A DNA stretch of 64,000 bases, from the NCBI RefSeq assembly GCF_001724815.1, contig NZ_MEDO01000019.1, positions 36,870 through 100,869 of the forward strand, written 5' to 3'. Of the stretch, positions 58,992-64,000 are shown one piece after another. Positions within the stretch are counted from its first letter, which is position 1. The number at the start of each line of letters is the position of its first letter. The DNA comes from Arenimonas sp. SCN 70-307. Its GTDB lineage: Bacteria; Pseudomonadota; Gammaproteobacteria; Xanthomonadales; Xanthomonadaceae. The translations under genes and the position numbers were made by a program. A model generated the notes under the pieces. The model saw nothing but the letters and a program-made list of their open reading frames with translations, did not search any database and had not been told where the DNA came from.

Positions 58992-60026
58992 ATGCCGCGT
59001 CCCCGACTCCCGCCTGCACAAGAACGATTCGAACGGCTGATCGAGCAATGGTGCGTCCAGTGTCTTGGCGAGGGTCCTGATTTCGGCCAGTTGACCTCGG
59101 AGGTTGCCGGTGGCTTCGCCCGGACGCGGGGAACACGGGGCATCAAGCAATCCTTCTCGGAGATTCGCCAGTGGATGACTTGGTGGGAGACCACCGACCG
59201 GAGAGAGAGCCCAAGCACCGCGGTCAGCGTCGAGGCGTATCTGAGGTACCTAGAGGCCAGCGGTCGGGTGCCCTGCTCCAGGCGGAAGGCGATCGACTTT
59301 GTATTTCGGTTTCTGGCGGCCTTGGGTTGGCCGGATCGGGGCGCCGCGAGCGTCCTGAGGTGCAGCGCCCGACGTCATGCAGTGCTTAAGCGAGAAGCTG
59401 CCCGCCGGAGCGCACGTGCCGTGCCAGTGGGTTGGACTGAAATTCAATCCTGCTTGGACGTTGTGGACGCGAAGAACGATCGAGAAGTGCAGGCCGCTGC
59501 TGCGATGCTCATTCTTTATGACAGCATGGCTCGGGAGGACGCGCTATTTGGCCTTCGCGATGGCCCCAATTGGCGGTTATCCCCGCCAACTGTTGCAGAC
59601 CTCCGGTTCCAGCCTAATGGGGGTGGTCGCCTGCGACTTCGTGCTCCGACGAGTTTCGCGAGCTACTTCGAAGCGGCTCTTAGTCCACTGACGATGACGT
59701 GGCTGGGTCGCGCCGTTCGACCTAGTCGGGATGCGGACGGTGCCCTGTTCCTTTCTCCCTTGGGCCTGCCTTGGAGTATGGAGCGTTGGCGTTTGACCGC
59801 CACTGAGCTCCTCAGACGCGCTCAGATCGCGGATCGCATCGTCACTGGACGTTCAATTCGAGTCGGAAAGGTGCTGGATCTCGCAGCTTCGGGTCTGTCG
59901 GTGGAGGAAATTCAACGGGCGGGGTTCTGGGCCATAACTAGACCAGTAGAGAGGATTCTGGCGCTAAGCGGTTCGAATTCTGATGCCAGGCCGATGACGG
60001 GAGACTTATTCGCCAATGTGGATTAA
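58992..60026 (+). CDS. Tyrosine-recombinase-like protein lacking the catalytic tyrosine
   Basis: 344 residues. The C-terminal half is recombinase-like: LILYDSMAREDALFGLR gives the box-I arginine (R181), and RSIRVGKVLDLAASGLSVEEIQRAGFWAITRPVERI copies the HxxR-to-tyrosine box. The His is Arg287 and the nucleophile position reads Ile322. No tyrosine occurs after about residue 225. It should therefore bind DNA or a partner recombinase but not cut. GC is lower than the chromosome. It is convergent with the DUF2384 gene, whose stop abuts its own (TAATTAA). What else: a pseudogene with intact frame, or a regulatory homologue of the integrase at 62198. Confidence 0.7.
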   Translation: MPRPRLPPAQERFERLIEQWCVQCLGEGPDFGQLTSEVAGGFARTRGTRGIKQSFSEIRQWMTWWETTDRRESPSTAVSVEAYLRYLEASGRVPCSRRKAIDFVFRFLAALGWPDRGAASVLRCSARRHAVLKREAARRSARAVPVGWTEIQSCLDVVDAKNDREVQAAAAMLILYDSMAREDALFGLRDGPNWRLSPPTVADLRFQPNGGGRLRLRAPTSFASYFEAALSPLTMTWLGRAVRPSRDADGALFLSPLGLPWSMERWRLTATELLRRAQIADRIVTGRSIRVGKVLDLAASGLSVEEIQRAGFWAITRPVERILALSGSNSDARPMTGDLFANVD

Positions 60027-60401
60027 TTAACCCACGAATCCCGACTCGATCGAGGCAAGGTACCCGATCACGTCCTCGGTTCGGCCCTCGCCCACCAGTT
60101 GAAGAGCCGTCTTGTGGTCAAAGCTCGGAATCGGTTGGTTGCGAATGAAGAAAGCGGCCTTCTGAGGATCGTGGTTCACCACCATGGCCGCGGAGCGAAC
60201 GCGCAGCAAATTCACCAGCGTCGCTTGTAATTGATTGTTCTCGGGATGGGTGCGGACGGTGTGTCTATGCACACGCGAGAGATCGGCCAGGTCTTGGATC
60301 CCCAGCAGAAACTCCTGGCCGACCCGTGTAGGCGAGAGGATCGGCCTTTCGCCGTCCTGGAACGGCGTGATGTCAGGCAACTGGGTCGTGGTGGCGGACA
60401 C
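60027..60401 (-). CDS. Xre/MbcA/ParS-type (DUF2384) toxin-binding protein, orphan
   Basis: 124 residues, GTG start behind AGGAGG. N-terminal helices (ILSPTRVGQEFLLGIQDLADLS...) give an Xre-like DNA-binding part. The C-terminal KAAFFIRNQPIPSFDHKTALQLVGEGRTEDVIGYLASIESG is the DUF2384 toxin-binding fold of MbcA/ParS antitoxins, which normally sit beside a RES-domain toxin. No RES gene is adjacent. The nearest same-strand gene is the HEPN-like one, 86 bp upstream. A candidate promoter/operator precedes it. Confidence 0.7.
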   Translation of the reverse strand: MSATTTQLPDITPFQDGERPILSPTRVGQEFLLGIQDLADLSRVHRHTVRTHPENNQLQATLVNLLRVRSAAMVVNHDPQKAAFFIRNQPIPSFDHKTALQLVGEGRTEDVIGYLASIESGFVG

Positions 60402-60422
60402 GGCGCCTCCTACCTAGAGCAC

Positions 60423-60441
60423 CTTGTATGGACAGTATAAG
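60423..60441 (-). promoter_or_regulatory. Candidate promoter/operator of the DUF2384 gene
   Basis: An imperfect palindrome (cttatac-tgtcc-atacaag on the minus strand) contains TATACT as a -10-like element, about 30 bp upstream of the GTG. The overlap of -10 and palindrome would suit autorepression. The -35 is unclear. Confidence 0.35.
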
Positions 60442-60486
60442 CGCATCCCTACTCCGGCGGGGGTGGCGGCAAGCGCGATTGAGCCC

Positions 60487-61170
60487 TTACCGCGGCAAGG
60501 CCAGTACAGAATCGATATCGACCGCCAAGGGCGCCGGTGTAGCGACGCCGGTCAGGCATAGGCCGTCGAACCGCGTGGCAATAAGTTCGCGCGCGATCGT
60601 CTCGCGACGCTGGTCTTCATGTGCAAGAAGTACATTGCGAACCCACGCGACATGGGGCTCGAGCTGGCGGGCGATATCGGTCCCCAAGGAAATAACTCGG
60701 CGTGCGGGTCCATGCATTCCGATTTCGAGACTTGAGCGTGGGGGTGACGGCGGCAAGTAGATCGCGACGGTCCTGTCCTCGCCGAGCCCGTCGTCGTGCG
60801 CCGCCCAACGATGGCGCAAGCGGCGCAGGTACTCGTGAAGCCGACGTCCCTCGTCACTCAAACGCGCATTGAGAAAGGCATTGGCGTCGAAGGCGCCGCG
60901 GGCGTCGTTGCGACCGAACGGTTTGGCGTAGAAGACGACGGCGGCGACCCACAAGCTTTCCTCACACTCACCTGGGCGCTCGCCGTCGTTGTCGTCGAGG
61001 CAACGGGTCAGGAAGTCGTAGGCCTTGGCGACATCACGCCGGGCATACCCAATCTCGGCCAACTCCCGTACCCGTGAATCCTCGACACAGTAGCTGGCCC
61101 CCGTCCGCACGGTGTATGCGCCCTGTGCGTCAAAGACGGCCCGTGGATAGGTGTCGTTCGGCCCGCTCAT
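60487..61170 (-). CDS. Hypothetical protein with a HEPN-like R-x5-H motif
   Basis: 227 residues, mostly helical. The LHEYLRRLRHRWAAHDDGLG stretch holds R119 and H125 as R-x5-H, within the R-x4-6-H signature of HEPN-fold ribonucleases; the surrounding helix pair is the sort found in AbiU2- and MNT/HEPN-type proteins. The rest (ESLWVAAVVFYAKPFGRNDARGAFD upstream) is unrecognised. Its ATG (61170) overlaps the kfrA-like stop by four bases (ATGA), so the two proteins are made together; the alternative TTG three codons earlier is less likely. HEPN assignment is inference from motif and context. Confidence 0.55.
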   Translation of the reverse strand: MSGPNDTYPRAVFDAQGAYTVRTGASYCVEDSRVRELAEIGYARRDVAKAYDFLTRCLDDNDGERPGECEESLWVAAVVFYAKPFGRNDARGAFDANAFLNARLSDEGRRLHEYLRRLRHRWAAHDDGLGEDRTVAIYLPPSPPRSSLEIGMHGPARRVISLGTDIARQLEPHVAWVRNVLLAHEDQRRETIARELIATRFDGLCLTGVATPAPLAVDIDSVLALPR

Positions 61171-62093
61171 GGCGTCCAACGCCCCGTGGTCCGTCGGGCT
61201 GGTCGCCGCGCCGGCGACGGGGCTTTTGGGAGCGGCTCGCGACGACTTTGCTTGGCGGCACCGCCCGGTTTCGCCGGCGGCGTTTCAAGCAACGCGTCGA
61301 GGCGGCCGCGCAATGTCGCCGCTTCACGCTGGGCGCGCTGTGCGTCTGTTTCGGCCGTCCGCCGGGCTTGTTCCGCGGCGCGCAGGGCCGTGGCGTGCTC
61401 GCGGGCCAGACGCTCGGCCTGGGCCTTGAGCCCCTTGACCTCCTGGCGCAGCCGGTCAATCTCGGCATGGCTGCGGTCTTCGACCTGGCGCACGTGGGCC
61501 TGCAGTGCCGAGCGTTCCGCCGCCGCCGCCGTGCGCGCGGATTCCGCCTCCTGAAGCGTGAGCTGGAGCCGGGCGTCCAGGGCATCGCCTCGGACGGTCA
61601 AATCCTGTATCCGGGCTTCGAGCTGGGCGATCTGCCGGAGCAGGTCGCTGACCCGCTGATCGCTGATGACCAGCGCCGCCTGGGAGCCCTCGGCGGCGGC
61701 CACGGCGGCCTGGCGGGCGCGATCGGCCGCTTCGGCCGCGGCCCGCTCCGTGGCGATGGTCGACTCCATGGCGGCCAGGGCCTCGGCCAGGGCGGCGCGC
61801 TCCGGGGCCACGGCCGCCTCGGCTTGGGCCTGCCCCGCCGCGAGCGCGGCCTCCCAGAGCGCAGACGCCGCGTCGACCACGGCCGCCGGCGCCTCAGGGA
61901 TGGCGGCGGAGCGTCGCTGCGCAGTGAGCCGCTCGCCCAGTCCCTGCCACCAGACGTCGAGCATGCGGGTAAGCGTGTTGGGCGAGCCGGTGCCGAGGGC
62001 TGCCCGGACCCGCTCGATGGTGGGCCGTTCGCCGGCGAGCAGCAGCTGCTCGATGGCGCCGTTGACCTGTTCCTGCGTGACGCCCCGTGCCAT
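61167..62093 (-). CDS. KfrA-like DNA-binding coiled-coil protein
   Basis: 308 residues. N-terminal winged-helix-like part (ARGVTQEQVNGAIEQLLLAGERPTIERVRAALGTGSPNTLTRML, about 1-50) matches the KfrA N-terminal DNA-binding domain. It is followed by a long Ala/Glu/Arg-rich coiled coil (about 65-275) and a basic tail. KfrA proteins of IncP plasmids bind their own promoter and act in partition. Here the gene is divergent from an integrase, and the 104-bp gap holds a perfect inverted repeat that is a likely operator. GGAGGG precedes the ATG at 62093. Confidence 0.8.
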   Translation of the reverse strand: MARGVTQEQVNGAIEQLLLAGERPTIERVRAALGTGSPNTLTRMLDVWWQGLGERLTAQRRSAAIPEAPAAVVDAASALWEAALAAGQAQAEAAVAPERAALAEALAAMESTIATERAAAEAADRARQAAVAAAEGSQAALVISDQRVSDLLRQIAQLEARIQDLTVRGDALDARLQLTLQEAESARTAAAAERSALQAHVRQVEDRSHAEIDRLRQEVKGLKAQAERLAREHATALRAAEQARRTAETDAQRAQREAATLRGRLDALLETPPAKPGGAAKQSRREPLPKAPSPARRPARRTTGRWTP

Positions 62094-62139
62094 CTGATGC
62101 CCTCCTACTCGGATCCCCTGCCCCGGCCTTGAAGTACCA

Positions 62140-62160
62140 ACGATAAGTGATGATTATCGT
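62140..62160. promoter_or_regulatory. Candidate operator in the kfrA/integrase divergent region
   Basis: Perfect 7-bp inverted repeat acgataa-gtgatga-ttatcgt, one helical turn and a half between the half-sites. A third TATCGT lies at 62175-62180, then a second palindrome gtagt-acac-actac (62179-62192) close to the integrase ATG. These could serve KfrA-type autoregulation or integrase control. Confidence 0.5.
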
Positions 62161-62197
62161 GGCTAGAAGCTTAGTATCGTAGTACACACTACATATT

Positions 62198-63283
62198 ATG
62201 ACGCATAAAGACAGCCTGCCTAGCCATGCCTCACCCGCCGCCGGACTGCAGTTGCCCGCGCAGCTGGCCCAACAGGCCGCGGATGCCGTGCGCGAGCTGC
62301 TGGCCGAAGCGGCGGCAGCCAACACGACGCGCAGCTACGCCTCGGCCCTGCGTTACTGGGCCGGCTGGCACGTGGCGCGCTACGGCATTGAGCTGCCCTT
62401 CCCGACGCCTGAGGCAACCGTGCTGCAGTTCCTGGTCGACCACACGGCCCGCCGGACCGAGGACGGGCGCCTGACCTGGGAGTTGCCGCCGGAGGTCGAC
62501 CAGGCGCTCGTGGCGGCGGGCCTCAAGGCCAAGCCCGGCGCTTGGACCTTGGCCACCGTTCGGCACCGGGTAGCCGTCCTGTCGACCGCCCATCGCCTTA
62601 AACACCTGGCCAATCCCTGTGAGCAGCCAGCGGTTCGGACGGTCCTTAGTCGAGCTGGCCATGCCGCCGTGAAACGCGGTGAGCGCCCGCGCAAAAAGAC
62701 AGCCATCACCCTGACCGAGCTCGAGGCGATGCTGGCCACCTGCGACCACAGCCTGGAGGGACTGCGTGACCGGGCCCTGCTCTGCTTTGGATTCGCCAGT
62801 GGCGGACGACGGCGCAGCGAAATCGCCGCGGCCGACATCCGCGATCTGCGCCGTATCGGCCCCCAGGGGTTCATCTACCGCCTAGAGCACAGCAAGACGC
62901 AACAAGCCGGCGTCACCGCGTCCTCGACCCCCGACAAGCCGGTCCTTGCTCGGGCCGCGCTGGCGCTGGAAGACTGGATCGAAGCGTCGGGGATTACGGA
63001 GGGCGCAATCTTCCGGCGGCTGTGGAAGCAGCGTATTGGCCCTGCCCTGTCCCCAGCAGCTGTTGGCGAGATCGTGCAACGACGGGCGCGCCAAGCGGGG
63101 CTGGAGGGCGATTTTGGCGGCCACAGCCTTAGGTCCGGGTTCGTCACTGAGGCTAGCCGCCAAGGCGTGGCGCTACCGGCGATCATGCAACTGACTGAGC
63201 ACCGCGCGGTTTCGAGCGTGATCGGCTACTTTCAGTCAGGAAGCGCGGCCGCCAATCCCGCTGCTCGGCTACTGGAAGACTGA
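62198..63283 (+). CDS. Site-specific tyrosine recombinase
   Basis: 361 residues. SAM-like N-terminal core-binding domain (about 25-150: NTTRSYASALRYWAGWHVARYG) and a catalytic domain with all six positions present: R205 (GGRRRSE), K233 (HSKTQQ), H309-x-x-R312 (GHSLRSGF), H335 (TEHRAVSSV) and Y344 (VIGYFQ). It should cut and rejoin DNA at an attachment site. It is divergent from the kfrA-like operon and close to a second, catalytically dead recombinase. GC is close to the chromosomal level, unlike the flanking island genes. Confidence 0.92.
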   Translation: MTHKDSLPSHASPAAGLQLPAQLAQQAADAVRELLAEAAAANTTRSYASALRYWAGWHVARYGIELPFPTPEATVLQFLVDHTARRTEDGRLTWELPPEVDQALVAAGLKAKPGAWTLATVRHRVAVLSTAHRLKHLANPCEQPAVRTVLSRAGHAAVKRGERPRKKTAITLTELEAMLATCDHSLEGLRDRALLCFGFASGGRRRSEIAAADIRDLRRIGPQGFIYRLEHSKTQQAGVTASSTPDKPVLARAALALEDWIEASGITEGAIFRRLWKQRIGPALSPAAVGEIVQRRARQAGLEGDFGGHSLRSGFVTEASRQGVALPAIMQLTEHRAVSSVIGYFQSGSAAANPAARLLED

Positions 63284-63345
63284 ATCGCGAGCGACACTAC
63301 CATGCGCTGGCTATCCTGAAGTACAGCGGAAATAGGCGAGGAAGC

Positions 63346-63915
63346 ATGTCCAGAAAGGACGAACTCAATGCGTGGACTTGGCCATCTCGCCCGACAACGG
63401 AGGCCGAGTTCGACGAGATGATGATGTCCCTGGATCGTCATTTGGCTTCCCGGCAGTTGCTTCCTTTCCAACGAGGGCTACACGCTCTTTCACACGTTTC
63501 CTGGTCGCTAAAGTTAGACGGGACTCCAATTCTTGGAGGCAACCATGATCGAGGCGCCCCATTCTCGGCTACCGACCTATTGGCAAGGGTTCACGACTGG
63601 TACCAGGAGCACTACGCCGAGGCCATGAGGCTGGACATGTCGCCGGGCAGCATCGTGCTAGTCATCCACAACAACCTTTGGAAACTCTGGATTCCAAAGG
63701 TGTGGGGGACCGTCACGACATTTGCAGACCGCAACCTGTCGAACAAAGGTGTCGAAGTCGGCGTTCGCACACCAGCTACCTACAACTGCCTATGCTCAGT
63801 AGTAGGCCTGACACAGGCATTCGCCAGTAAATTTTTAGACGAAGAAGTTAGGTTCATACACGAGGCATTACAGCACGGGCTTCAAGCAATGTCCGGGCTA
63901 GGATTCAGCCGATGA
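63346..63915 (+). CDS. Unrecognised 189-residue protein, accessory
   Basis: 189 residues, no signal peptide or TM. Trp/His-rich N-terminal part (LNAWTWPSRPTTEAEFDEMMMSLD, then HALSHVSWSLKLDGTPILGGNHD), a DWYQEHYAEAMRLDMSPGSIVLVIHNNLWKLWIPKVWGTV middle, and a Leu/Phe-rich C-terminal helix. I do not know the family. GC is clearly lower than the core genes. It follows the integrase by 62 bp on the same strand and may be an island cargo gene. After it, 63916-64000 shows nothing I can name. Confidence 0.55.
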   Translation: MSRKDELNAWTWPSRPTTEAEFDEMMMSLDRHLASRQLLPFQRGLHALSHVSWSLKLDGTPILGGNHDRGAPFSATDLLARVHDWYQEHYAEAMRLDMSPGSIVLVIHNNLWKLWIPKVWGTVTTFADRNLSNKGVEVGVRTPATYNCLCSVVGLTQAFASKFLDEEVRFIHEALQHGLQAMSGLGFSR

Positions 63916-64000
63916 AGCATAGGTAAGAGGCCCAGCCACTACCCCGCGCAACAGGACAGTTGCTTTACGTCCTTGGTGAAGGTTTGTGCCGCGAGTTTCA

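Noticed and set aside
59377..59691. 104-codon frame inside the degenerate recombinase gene
   Set aside because: Different frame within the larger recombinase-like frame; no domain and no start signal.

Overview
The window is high-GC (roughly 70% by eye) chromosomal DNA of a gammaproteobacterium, most likely order Lysobacterales/Xanthomonadales (Lysobacter, Luteimonas or Arenimonas-like). Supporting signs are the 41-residue zinc-ligand-less RpmJ, a FFLEELY-motif protein beside a PHA granule-region protein, the serC-pheA-hisC-aroA-cmk-rpsA-ihfB-lapAB block, and the ndk-rlmN-pilW-rodZ-yfgM-bamB-der block. Genes are densely packed, with many ATGA overlaps. I found no rRNA, tRNA, CRISPR array or complete IS element. 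Species-level placement is inference.

Layout. 1-10 kb: a Pro-Glu-repeat membrane protein, a two-gene monohaem cytochrome c operon, and an adaptor plus two RND permeases. 10-13.5 kb: a TraB-family membrane protein, the agmatine-to-putrescine pair aguA-aguB (aguB looks broken by a short deletion with frameshift), and a small periplasmic protein. 13.6-17 kb: rpmJ with a strong promoter, then a TetR regulator and acyl-CoA-binding protein divergent from a two-domain fatty acyl-CoA reductase. 17-21.3 kb: PHA/lipid genes (phasin with a histone-like tail, patatin phospholipase, FFLEELY protein, PHA granule-region protein). 21.3-26.6 kb: FHA protein, the MsrPQ periplasmic methionine-sulfoxide repair system, and a four-PAS GGDEF-EAL protein.

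26.6-41 kb is one long plus-strand run: serine/aromatic amino acid genes, cytidylate kinase, ribosomal protein S1, IHF-beta, LapA-LapB (LPS control), then a WbpL-like and a WbpM/CapD-like gene and galU. This resembles the ihfB-to-wbpM O-antigen locus of Pseudomonas with the variable cargo removed. A large inverted repeat and a strong hairpin terminator separate it from a beta-oxidation operon (TetR, FadN-type protein, thiolase; 41.3-45.6 kb). 45.8-52.5 kb is a conserved housekeeping block (ndk, rlmN, pilW, rodZ, yfgM, bamB, der), followed by molybdenum-cofactor genes (mobA, moeA, rhodanese-ThiF), which would help supply the cofactor family used by MsrP. 55.3-58.6 kb holds a membrane-anchored BLUF photoreceptor, two unknown proteins and an EEP-family phosphatase/nuclease.

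From about 58.57 kb to the end the composition changes and the content is accessory. It comprises a tyrosine-recombinase-like protein without a nucleophile, an orphan Xre/MbcA/ParS-type (DUF2384) protein, a protein with a HEPN-like R-x5-H motif translationally coupled to a KfrA-like coiled-coil DNA-binding protein, a divergent intact tyrosine recombinase, and an unrecognised 189-residue protein. This island is the best candidate for an undescribed system. The right end of the island lies outside the window.
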